From JACVRW01 sp963811055 (lineage in GTDB: Bacteria > Actinomycetota > Thermoleophilia > Solirubrobacterales > Thermoleophilaceae), in assembly GCA_963811055.1 (NCBI GenBank), contig CAWEPQ010000019.1, positions 733,083-797,082 on the forward strand: a DNA stretch of 64,000 nt, given 5' to 3'. This document shows, one piece after another, positions 7,458 through 14,425 of this stretch. The position numbers and the translations under genes are program-made. The stretch's first letter is position 1. Each line of letters begins with the position of its first letter. Under the pieces are notes generated by a model, which searched no databases, had not been told where the DNA came from, and saw only the letters and a program-made list of their open reading frames with translations.

Positions 7458-8886
7458 GGAACCGGTCCCACCGGGGCTGGAGGAGACGCCGGGACCACCG
7501 GAGGAGGTGGTCAGGGACCTCCCGGAGCCCGCCAGGCTCCGCAAGCTGATCGGGCCGAGCGTGATCCTCGTCGGCGTCGGGGTGGCCAGCGGCGAGTACA
7601 TCCTCTTCCCGTACATCGCCTCCAAGGCGGGGCTCGTGTTCCTCTGGGCCGCGGTGGTGGGAGTGGCGATCCAGTTCTTCATCAACATGGAGATCGAGCG
7701 CTACACGCTCGCCACCGGCCAGACCGCGATCACCGGCTTCCAGCGCCTGTGGAAGCCGTTCGGCCTGATCCTCGTGCTGATGGCGCTGCTCGCCACCACC
7801 TGGCCGGGCTGGGCCACGAGCGCGGCCACGCTGGCGACATTCCTCTTCGGAGGCGGGGACGCCAACACGATCGCCATCGGCGCGCTCGTGGCCATCGGGG
7901 TCACGCTCACGGCATCGCCGGTCGTGTACCGGACGGTCGAGCGCCTGGAGTTCCTGAAGATCGGGGCGCTGCTGCTGTTCGTCGCAATTGCGTTGCTCGT
8001 GGCGGTGAGCAGCACGGCCTACAGCGATACGAGCGAGACCGTGACCAGCTTCGGCGCCTTCCCGGACGAGGTGGAGCTCGCGATCCTGGTGGGCGCGCTG
8101 GCGGCTGCCGGCGCGGGCGGCGCCAACAACCTCGTCCAGAGCAACTGGATCCGCGACAAGGGCTTCGGCATGGGTAGCTACGCCCCCCGCATCGTGTCGC
8201 CGATCACCGGCGAGGAGGAGGCGATGCCCTCGGGCCAGCGCTACAGCTTCCCCCGGGACGAGAAGAACATGGCTCGCTGGCGCGATTGGTGGCGCCGGGC
8301 CAACCTCGAGCAGCTCGTCTCCTTCGGGCTCGTGGCGATCGTGTCGATCACGTCCTTCTCGCTGATCGCCTACTCCACGGTGTTCGGCCATCCCGATCTA
8401 CCCGCGGAGAGCGGCTTCGACTTCATCTCCCTCGAGGCCGATCAGCTGGACGCCGACGTGGGCAACTGGTTCGGCACGCTGTTCCTGGCCGTCGGCACGG
8501 TCAGCCTGTTCGCCGCCGCGATCGGGATCGTCGACTACGTGTCCCGTCTCGTGGCCGACGTGGTCACGGTCGGGTACGCCGAGGGCAGCAAGCGCTGGAC
8601 CGAGAGCCGGCTGTACTTCGCCGTCGTCTGGACGATGGTGATCGTGGGCTGCTCGATCCTGCTGCTCGGGTTCGACCAGCCGCTCGTGCTCGTGACGATC
8701 TCCACGGTGCTCGGCGGGTTCATCATGTTCGTGTACTCCTGCCTGCTCGTGGTCACCAACCGGCGCTACCTGCCGGACGAGCTCAAGCTCAGGGGCTACC
8801 GGCTGGGCATCATCGCCTTCGCGATCGTGCTCCTGGGCACGACTTCGGTGATCGTCGGGATCGATCAGTTCGGGAACCTGTTCTGA
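7435..8886 (+). CDS. NRAMP-fold transporter lacking the metal-binding motifs
   Basis: A 483-residue polytopic membrane protein (about 11 hydrophobic helices) of the NRAMP superfamily. The ATG at 7435 lies inside the end of quiC (23 nt overlap) after GAGAGGGGAGAGG. The first helix reads VGVGVASGEYILFPYIASKA, where canonical NRAMP proteins have DPGN, so the metal-ligating Asp and Asn become Ala and Glu. The sixth-helix region reads GAGGANNLVQSNW in place of the MPH motif. Its overall topology resembles MntH, but divalent-metal transport is doubtful. Operon position suggests uptake of quinate, shikimate or a related hydroxy acid (inference). A ~40-residue proline-rich cytoplasmic tail precedes the first helix. 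Confidence 0.8.
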   Translation: MSTQSTLEEPVPPGLEETPGPPEEVVRDLPEPARLRKLIGPSVILVGVGVASGEYILFPYIASKAGLVFLWAAVVGVAIQFFINMEIERYTLATGQTAITGFQRLWKPFGLILVLMALLATTWPGWATSAATLATFLFGGGDANTIAIGALVAIGVTLTASPVVYRTVERLEFLKIGALLLFVAIALLVAVSSTAYSDTSETVTSFGAFPDEVELAILVGALAAAGAGGANNLVQSNWIRDKGFGMGSYAPRIVSPITGEEEAMPSGQRYSFPRDEKNMARWRDWWRRANLEQLVSFGLVAIVSITSFSLIAYSTVFGHPDLPAESGFDFISLEADQLDADVGNWFGTLFLAVGTVSLFAAAIGIVDYVSRLVADVVTVGYAEGSKRWTESRLYFAVVWTMVIVGCSILLLGFDQPLVLVTISTVLGGFIMFVYSCLLVVTNRRYLPDELKLRGYRLGIIAFAIVLLGTTSVIVGIDQFGNLF

Positions 8887-8972
8887 TGCAACGGCTCGTG
8901 AGCAGGGTGCTGGTGGGCCTGATCGCGTGGAGCGCCATCGTGCTGATGGCGCACGCAATCGGGCTCACCTGA
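8886..8972 (+). CDS. 28-residue single-pass membrane peptide coupled to the transporter
   Basis: The ATG overlaps the transporter stop (TGATG at 8884-8888) and the frame closes at 8972. The peptide is basic at the N-terminus (MQRLVSRVL) followed by one hydrophobic helix (VGLIAWSAIVLMAHAIGL). Tight overlap, good membrane-peptide composition and absence of any other gene in the space suggest a real small protein, perhaps a stabilising accessory subunit of the transporter. I know of no named family. Confidence 0.5.
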   Translation: MQRLVSRVLVGLIAWSAIVLMAHAIGLT

Positions 8973-9009
8973 GGCCTCACAGCGGTCCCGATCCGCTCCT
9001 CTAGCCTCG

Positions 9010-11205
9010 GTGGCCGACTCGATGTCCGCCGACCACGCCACCGAGAGCCGCTTCGCCCGCCTGGCCCGCGTCTGCTTCCGCCATCCGTGGCGGATCGTGG
9101 GCGTGTGGACGCTCATCCTCGTGGGTGTCAGCTTCGCCGCCGGCGCGATCGGCAAGGTCGACTCGTCGAACTTCCGGCTGTCTGGGACCGACAGCCAACG
9201 CGCGTTCGACCTGCTGGCGGAGCGCTTCCCAGCCCAGAAGGGCGACACCGACCAGATCGTCTTCGCGGCTCGCGGCTCCGGGACGACCCTGAAGAACCCG
9301 GCGCTCGAGGCCCGTGCCGAGGCGACGCTCGCGAAGGTGGGGCGCCTGCCGCACGTGGAGTCGGTCGGGGAGCTGTCCACGTCCCCCGACGGGCGCGTGG
9401 CGGTGGCGCCGGTGACCTACGACGACTCGGTGGACAAGCTCGAGCTCGACGACCTCAAGAACGTGGTGTCCACCGCTCGCGACGGCGCCACCGGCGCGCT
9501 CCAGGTGGAGGTGGGCGGCCAGGGCGCCGAGTTCGCGCGTCAGGAGGGACCGGGCGCCTCGGGCCTGATCGGCCTGGCGGCGGCGATGATCGTGCTGCTC
9601 TTCACGTTCGGGTCGGTGGTGGCCGCGGGCGTTCCCATCCTCACGGCGGTGTTCGCCCTCGGCTCGGCCATCGGGTTGATCGCCCTGGGGTCGCACGTGA
9701 TCGACACGCCGGACTTTGCCACCCAGCTCGCCGAGCTCATCGGCCTCGGCGTGGGCATCGACTACGCGCTCCTCGTGCTCACTCGCTACCGCTCCGAGGT
9801 CACCCGCGGCGGAAATCGCGAGGAGGCCACGGTCCGCGCCCTCGACACCGCCGGGCGCACCGTCGTGTTCGCCGCTGCCACCGTGATCATCGCCCTGCTT
9901 GGCATGTTTGCCCTGGGTCTCTCTTTCCTCAACGGCGTGGCGCTCGGCGCCGCCCTCGCGGTGCTGCTGACCATGCTCGCGGCCCTCACCCTGCTGCCGG
10001 CGTTCATGCGGATCGCCGGCGGGCGCATCGACGGCCTGCGCCGCCGCACGCGCGAGAAGTTCGCGGCCCGGCCGCCCTCCGACGAGGGCCGGATGTGGGC
10101 GGCGTGGAGCCGCGGGGTCCAGCGCCGCCCGTGGCCCGCGATCGTGGTGTCCATGGCGATCCTGCTCGGACTGGCCGCGCCCGCCCTCGGGATGCGCCTC
10201 GGCTCGAGCGACGCCGGCACCGACCCCTCGGGAACCACCACCCGCAAGGCCTACGACCTGATCTCCGACGGCTTCGGCAAGGGCGTGAACGGGACCTTCC
10301 TCGTGGTCGCCGAGCTCCCCGCCCCGGGCGACCGCTCGGGTCTCGCTCCGCTGCGCGCCCAGCTGTCGGCGGATCCCGGCATCGTCTCGGTGTCGGAGGC
10401 GCGCCTGTCGCCCGACCGCACGGTGGCCACGCTCACCGCAGTCCCGCGCACCTCACCGCAAGACAGGGAGACCACCACGGTGCTGCGCCGGCTGCGCAAC
10501 GACGTGATCCCCCCTGTCGAGAGCGAGACGAGGACGACGGTCTCGATCGGCGGCATCACGGCCGTGCAGGAGGACTTCACCCGCTCGATCGCCGACAAGC
10601 TGCCCTACTTCGTGGGCATCGTCGTGCTGCTCTCGGCGCTGTTGCTGATGGCGGTCTTCCGCTCCGTGCTGGTGCCGATCAAGGCGGCTCTCATGAACCT
10701 GCTCTCGATCGGCGCGGCGCTGGGCCTGGTCACGCTCGTCTTCCAGCATGGGGTGGGCGCCGACCTGCTCGGGATCCAGACAGGGCCGATCGAGTCGTTC
10801 CTGCCCGTGATGCTGTTCGCGATCGTCTTCGGGCTGTCCATGGACTACGAGGTGTTCCTGCTCTCGCGCGTGCACGAGGAGTGGGAGCACAGCGGGGACG
10901 CGCACTACGCGGTGCGCCACGGCCTGGCTGCCACCGGCCGCGTGATCACGGCGGCGGCGGCGATCATGGTGGTGGTGTTCGGCTCGTTCGCGATCGGCGA
11001 CGACCGCATCATCAAGCTCTTCGGCATCGGCCTCGCCTCGGCGGTGCTCCTCGACGCGCTTGTCATCCGCTGTCTGCTCGTCCCCGCGATCATGGAGCTG
11101 ATGGGCCGCTGGGCGTGGTGGCTGCCGCGCGGTCTCGACCGCGTGCTGCCGCGCCTGGCCCTCGAGCGCCCCGACGGCCGGCCCGCCGCGGCCGAGGCCG
11201 ACTAG
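9010..11205 (+). CDS. MMPL-family RND-type transporter
   Basis: A 731-residue export protein of the MMPL/RND superfamily. It has two repeats, each consisting of one helix, a large extracytoplasmic domain and a five-helix bundle. The proton-relay-type motifs of the fourth-helix regions are visible in both halves (GLGVGIDYALLVLTRYRSE near residue 245 and FGLSMDYEVFLLSRVHEEW near 610). Actinobacterial relatives export lipids or small hydrophobic compounds; the substrate cannot be read here. GTG 9010 or ATG 9022 could be the start; the latter gives MSADHATESRFARLARVC. It lies 37 nt after the dehydroshikimate operon, so partial read-through is possible. Confidence 0.88.
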   Translation: MADSMSADHATESRFARLARVCFRHPWRIVGVWTLILVGVSFAAGAIGKVDSSNFRLSGTDSQRAFDLLAERFPAQKGDTDQIVFAARGSGTTLKNPALEARAEATLAKVGRLPHVESVGELSTSPDGRVAVAPVTYDDSVDKLELDDLKNVVSTARDGATGALQVEVGGQGAEFARQEGPGASGLIGLAAAMIVLLFTFGSVVAAGVPILTAVFALGSAIGLIALGSHVIDTPDFATQLAELIGLGVGIDYALLVLTRYRSEVTRGGNREEATVRALDTAGRTVVFAAATVIIALLGMFALGLSFLNGVALGAALAVLLTMLAALTLLPAFMRIAGGRIDGLRRRTREKFAARPPSDEGRMWAAWSRGVQRRPWPAIVVSMAILLGLAAPALGMRLGSSDAGTDPSGTTTRKAYDLISDGFGKGVNGTFLVVAELPAPGDRSGLAPLRAQLSADPGIVSVSEARLSPDRTVATLTAVPRTSPQDRETTTVLRRLRNDVIPPVESETRTTVSIGGITAVQEDFTRSIADKLPYFVGIVVLLSALLLMAVFRSVLVPIKAALMNLLSIGAALGLVTLVFQHGVGADLLGIQTGPIESFLPVMLFAIVFGLSMDYEVFLLSRVHEEWEHSGDAHYAVRHGLAATGRVITAAAAIMVVVFGSFAIGDDRIIKLFGIGLASAVLLDALVIRCLLVPAIMELMGRWAWWLPRGLDRVLPRLALERPDGRPAAAEAD

Positions 11206-11215
11206 GGTTCGCCCC

Positions 11216-11467
11216 GTGCCGCCTCCCGGGATCGGAAAGCTCGTTCCGCTCGTCGTAAAGACGCCCTGGGCACGGGTCCTGGCGGTGGCCACCTGGGTCT
11301 TCGGCGCGGGCAAGGCCCGCCTCGACGAGAACCTGACGAAGAAGGAACGCAGCGAGCTCACGAAGCTGATGCTCAAGTCGAAGGGCCGTCCCTCGAACCT
11401 CACCGAGCGCCAGCGGACCCGCTTCAGGCGACTCGTGAACAAGGCAGTGACGGGGCACTTCCCGTAG
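11216..11467 (+). CDS. Small basic conserved-type protein, function unknown
   Basis: An 83-residue protein (GTG start at 11216, ten bases after the MMPL stop). It is strongly basic: a hydrophobic stretch (LVPLVVKTPWARVLAVATWV) is followed by a Lys/Arg-rich C-terminal part (LTKKERSELTKLMLKSKGRP, RTRFRRLVNKAVTG). This layout recurs in small actinobacterial proteins of unknown role and could contact membranes or nucleic acid. No catalytic motif is seen. Clean frame and gene-like spacing support reality. Confidence 0.6.
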   Translation: MPPPGIGKLVPLVVKTPWARVLAVATWVFGAGKARLDENLTKKERSELTKLMLKSKGRPSNLTERQRTRFRRLVNKAVTGHFP

Positions 11468-11498
11468 CGGGGCCTCCAAAGCTCTACTGTTTGTCGCA

Positions 11499-11542
11499 CA
11501 GCAGTCGCCCGTCTGGTTCTCAGCTCCTCTTCCTCTCGCGCG
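11499..11542 (+). promoter_or_regulatory. Leader segment shared with the second MpsC gene
   Basis: About 44 nt upstream of the 11579 MpsC gene is nearly identical (roughly 40 of 45 positions by eye) to 18575-18619 on the minus strand, which precedes the MpsC gene at 18148-18543. It begins CAGCAGTCGCCCGTCTGG and ends CCTCTTCCTCTCGCGCG. Conservation of non-coding sequence before two paralogues, at similar distance, suggests a common promoter or mRNA control element rather than drift. Confidence 0.55.
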
Positions 11543-11578
11543 AGAAACCCCAGAGGGACAGTCGAGAGGTCGGAAATC

Positions 11579-11968
11579 ATGGGTGAAGTGATCGCCCGAG
11601 GCAACGGGCACCGCATCGAAGGTACCGAGGGCGAGGTGCTTCTGCAGCTCTCCAACGAGATGGTGCGGATCTACAAGGACATCTTCGGGCGAGGTCCCAC
11701 ACGGGCTCGCGCCGACTGGGCCGGCCCCGACGCCGTGGTCTGCACGCTGGAGGACACCCTCACGCCGGTGGAGCGCAGGATGGCCAAGCTCGGTGAGCAC
11801 CAGAAGCTGCGAGAGGTCCGGATCTTCTTCCAGCACGCCAGCGAGGACGACTTCCGGGCGTCGGTGGAGCGGATAACCGGGCGCGCCGTGAGGGCGTTCG
11901 TCTCGGGCATCGACACCGGCCAGGACGTGTCGGCCGAGGTTTTCTACTTCGGGCGGAGCGCCCCCTAA
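11579..11968 (+). CDS. MpsC/DUF2294-family protein, paralogue 1
   Basis: A 129-residue soluble protein of the DUF2294 family, named after MpsC of a proposed Na+-translocating, membrane-potential-generating system in firmicutes. The biochemical role of the actinobacterial copies is unsettled. Landmarks shared with paralogue 3 (18148-18543) are LSNEMVRIYKDIFGRGPTRA, RADWAGPDAVVCTLEDTLTP, VRIFFQHASEDDFR and ITGRAVRAFVSGID. ATG at 11579 is preceded by GAGAGGTCGG. It converges on the four-helix-protein/Mn-catalase pair, with 5 nt between the stops. Context (catalase, stress proteins) suggests a stress-induced function. Confidence 0.8.
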   Translation: MGEVIARGNGHRIEGTEGEVLLQLSNEMVRIYKDIFGRGPTRARADWAGPDAVVCTLEDTLTPVERRMAKLGEHQKLREVRIFFQHASEDDFRASVERITGRAVRAFVSGIDTGQDVSAEVFYFGRSAP

Positions 11969-11973
11969 GGGGC

Positions 11974-12471
11974 CTACTCCTCTTCCTCGTCCGGATCCTC
12001 GCCGGCTGCCAGCTTCAGCGAGCCGTCGAGTACCTCCTGCAGGTGGCGCTGCTGGATCGGGAGGGCCCAGTCGGCGAGCTTGCGCAGGTCGGCGTTGCCA
12101 GCCCGTTCGTTCAGCTTGCCGACGATGGCCCAGTGACCGACCTCGCCGGCCTCGGCCATGGTGAGGAACTCGAATCCGTCGAGTGGGTCGTCCTCACCAC
12201 CGAGATACGCCTCGCGCATCTCGGTGGCCTCGGCCTTGACCTCGCGGGCCTTCTCGAGGATCGCCGTCTTCTTGCCCTTGAACGAAGAGGCGAGGGCGGT
12301 GCACCGCTTCTGGGTCTCCCTGGCCTCCTCGCGAGCCTGCTCCAACTTCTTGGAGAGGCTCTCGTGCTCGGAGCTCAGCATGCCGCGGACCAGGCGCGTG
12401 GAGTCCTGGGCCGCCATCGCGAGCCCCAGAACCTCCGCGACCTTGCTTTCGAGCTTCGTCAGGGTCGCCAT
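11974..12471 (-). CDS. Ferritin-like/coiled-coil protein, paralogue of the 19088 gene
   Basis: A 165-residue acidic, almost entirely helical protein. Its N-terminal half is a long coiled coil (SLSKKLEQAREEARETQKRC) and the C-terminal half contains DGFEFLTMAEAGEVGHWAIV and a further amphipathic helix, reminiscent of ferritin-like four-helix proteins, although a full di-metal ExxH set is not obvious. It is clearly homologous to the gene at 19088-19567 (shared DGFEFLTMAEAGE and DWA...QQRH/QRRH regions). ATG at 12471 follows the Mn-catalase stop by 2 nt, so the two are cotranscribed; a role in oxidative or storage stress is inferred. Confidence 0.7.
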   Translation of the reverse strand: MATLTKLESKVAEVLGLAMAAQDSTRLVRGMLSSEHESLSKKLEQAREEARETQKRCTALASSFKGKKTAILEKAREVKAEATEMREAYLGGEDDPLDGFEFLTMAEAGEVGHWAIVGKLNERAGNADLRKLADWALPIQQRHLQEVLDGSLKLAAGEDPDEEEE

Positions 12472-12473
12472 GG

Positions 12474-13427
12474 CTAGGAGACCGCGTCCTTGACCTTGTC
12501 GACGACACCCTTCGTGTCGTTGGCCACCACGCCCGTGGGCTCGTCGGGAAGGCCCGCCGCTTCGCGAAGCTTGCGAGCGATCTCGGCGATCTCCTCCGGG
12601 GCGTAGTCCGGAGCGAACACGCCCTCCTGCGCGGGCAGGTCGAACGGCGGCACGCCCTCCGGAGCGTTGTCGACCACCTCGAGGCCCTCCCCGGTCTCCG
12701 GGTGTGCGCCGTTGAAGACGGCGGCGAGCTCGTTGTAGTCGCTGGGGGAGAAGCGGTAGAGCTTCAGGTGCTCGCCCCTGGCGATGTGCGGCTGGCACTC
12801 CGGGATCTTGTCCGTGGGAATGCGCGGGGACGGGAACAGCTTGCTCAGATCGGCGCCGGTGAGGTTCTCGACCGCACGTGCGTAGGCGACCTGGTGCACG
12901 CCGCCGCGAACGAGCAGGTACCCGGTCAGGGCCCGCGCCGCCGGGTGATCGACCATCTCGTACACCTTGAGCTTGTTGTTCCGGGCACCGGTCTCGAGGA
13001 AGAAGTTGTGGGTCAGGTCCTCCACGAGGTCGCCGGTGGACGTCACGTAGTCGCCGTTCCAGGGCTTGCCGTTCGAGTCCTGGACCAGGGTGGCCGCGCC
13101 GCCGGCGATGAACTGCTGCGGGTTGAGCACGTCGTTCGGGTCCGGCAGCGCGTTCTTCTCGCCCGCGCCGGTGAGCATCGTGTTGATCGTCGTCGACACC
13201 AGCTCGATGTGCCCGAACTCCTCGGCGGCGATGTTCGCGACCAGGTCGAAGAACGGACGCGCGCCCTGGCGGGCGCGGAAGTTGAACGACTGGAAGGTGT
13301 AGTTCATGAAGGTCGACATCTCGCCGAACTTGCCGCCCAGCAGCTCCTGTACCACGGCGGCACCGGCGGGATCCGGCGTCGAGGGGGGCGGCAATTCGGT
13401 CTGAAGCCGATCGATACGGAGGATCAT
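12474..13427 (-). CDS. Manganese catalase
   Basis: Non-haem di-manganese catalase, disproportionating hydrogen peroxide in the cytoplasm. The 317 residues carry the expected metal ligands: Glu in GGKFGEMSTFMNY, the EExxH pair in IAAEEFGHIELV, Glu in HNFFLETGARNNK and Glu/His in LLVRGGVHQVAY. Length and order match the family. ATG 13427 has a good AAGGAG site. It leads a two-gene operon with the ferritin-like protein. A GTTT-N15-GGGCAG candidate promoter lies at 13571-13547, resembling stress-sigma promoters. Confidence 0.93.
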   Translation of the reverse strand: MILRIDRLQTELPPPSTPDPAGAAVVQELLGGKFGEMSTFMNYTFQSFNFRARQGARPFFDLVANIAAEEFGHIELVSTTINTMLTGAGEKNALPDPNDVLNPQQFIAGGAATLVQDSNGKPWNGDYVTSTGDLVEDLTHNFFLETGARNNKLKVYEMVDHPAARALTGYLLVRGGVHQVAYARAVENLTGADLSKLFPSPRIPTDKIPECQPHIARGEHLKLYRFSPSDYNELAAVFNGAHPETGEGLEVVDNAPEGVPPFDLPAQEGVFAPDYAPEEIAEIARKLREAAGLPDEPTGVVANDTKGVVDKVKDAVS

Positions 13428-13546
13428 TCAGGGACTCCTTGGTTGACTGCTTGCTGAGGGTCCGATAGCTCCGTCGCGGGCCCTCTGTCCCCTTCGGCAC
13501 TCCGGGTAGGCGAGAGATCAACAGCAACTCGCCTGACCCCAAACTG

Positions 13547-13571
13547 CTGCCCGAGCCGAAACGCGCCAAAC
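13547..13571 (-). promoter_or_regulatory. Candidate sigma-B/F-like promoter of the Mn-catalase operon
   Basis: On the minus strand GTTT (13571-13568), a 15-nt spacer and GGGCAG (13552-13547) resemble the actinobacterial stress-sigma consensus GNNT-N14-16-GGGTAY, with T-to-C and Y-to-G deviations in the -10. It lies about 120 nt upstream of the catalase ATG. Confidence 0.35.
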
Positions 13572-13599
13572 CTCGCGGCGAGCCGAGGTATTTCGAAAC

Positions 13600-13624
13600 G
13601 ATTGCGGGGCGCGGACACGGGTAA
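13600..13624 (+). promoter_or_regulatory. Candidate stress-sigma promoter, divergent from Mn-catalase
   Basis: GATT (13600-13603), 15 nt, GGGTAA (13619-13624) is one base from GNNT-N15-GGGTAY. It points toward the small ORF at 13634 and the DUF2243 gene, and lies back to back with the catalase candidate promoter. Confidence 0.3.
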
Positions 13625-13633
13625 TGACCCTGC

Positions 13634-13822
13634 GTGAAATCGCTCGACGACGTGCAACGTCCCCTGAAGGGCGACGGTCGGAGCGCCACGGGCCGGGCTC
13701 TCGGCATGGGCCTTTCGTCGGACACCGCCGCCGCTGCCACGCGCCAGTTGCGCCGGCGCGGCGAGGCGCAGCTGGGCCAGTCGAGCCCGACGGTCATCTG
13801 GCGCAAGCCGTCGACGCGTTAG
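13634..13822 (+). CDS. Possible 62-residue protein, unrecognised
   Basis: A short basic ORF (GTG 13634) lying between the catalase promoter and the DUF2243 gene. It would start 10 nt after a GGGTAA element, so if transcribed from there it would be leaderless or nearly so. The sequence is rich in Arg, Ser and Gly (LKGDGRSATGRALGMG, AAAATRQLRRRGEAQLG) with no recognisable domain. It fills most of a ~400 nt region that is otherwise empty. Chance ORFs of this size are common at this GC content, so it is a weak call. Confidence 0.25.
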   Translation: MKSLDDVQRPLKGDGRSATGRALGMGLSSDTAAAATRQLRRRGEAQLGQSSPTVIWRKPSTR

Positions 13823-13837
13823 GCGGCGCGCGCCACC

Positions 13838-14314
13838 TTGGCCAGCCGCGCTGAGTCCTCCCCGCCAAGGGCGCCCGCGCTCCTGCTGGGCATCGGGCTG
13901 GGCGGGTTCGTGGACGGCATCGTGCTCCACCAGATCCTGCAGTGGCACCACATGCTGACCAGCACCGGCGACTACCCGGCCGACACTGTCGCGGGGCTCG
14001 AGAAGAACACGGTGGTGGATGGCTTCTTTCACCTGTCCACATGGGTCTTCGTCGCGGTCGGAATGACTTTGGCGACCAAGGCCTGGCAGGAGGGCAAGCT
14101 CGCCCCGCCGTGGACCTCTCACTTCGGGATGCTGCTGGTGGGCTGGGGAGCCTTCAACCTGGTCGAAGGGATGATCGATCACGAGATCCTGGGCATCCAT
14201 CACGTCCGTGACGACCTGGGCGGACCGATCGGCTGGGACCTGGGGTTCCTGGCGTTCGGGCTCGGGTTGGTCGTAGTGGGCCTGCTGATGACGCGCAACG
14301 CCGACCGCGCCTAG
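13838..14314 (+). CDS. DUF2243-type integral membrane protein
   Basis: A 158-residue membrane protein with four hydrophobic helices. Conserved polar positions inside the membrane part stand out: GGFVDGIVLHQILQWHH near residue 25, VDGFFHLSTWVFV near 60, and VEGMIDHEILGIHHVRDD near 110. Multiple His and Asp residues at helix ends suggest metal or haem/copper binding, as proposed for DUF2243 proteins often found near copper or oxidase genes. Here the downstream neighbour is a copper radical oxidase, which fits. A TTG start at 13838 is the best in-frame choice. Confidence 0.75.
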   Translation: MASRAESSPPRAPALLLGIGLGGFVDGIVLHQILQWHHMLTSTGDYPADTVAGLEKNTVVDGFFHLSTWVFVAVGMTLATKAWQEGKLAPPWTSHFGMLLVGWGAFNLVEGMIDHEILGIHHVRDDLGGPIGWDLGFLAFGLGLVVVGLLMTRNADRA

Positions 14315-14425
14315 CCCGGCGCGGCGGGTCGAGCGCGAAAACTGGCGAATCCCGCCGATCGGTCCTACCTTGGAATTCGAGCCCGGGAGCCGACTCGACG
14401 TCGTCTCCGGGCCCCAGGGGAACTC

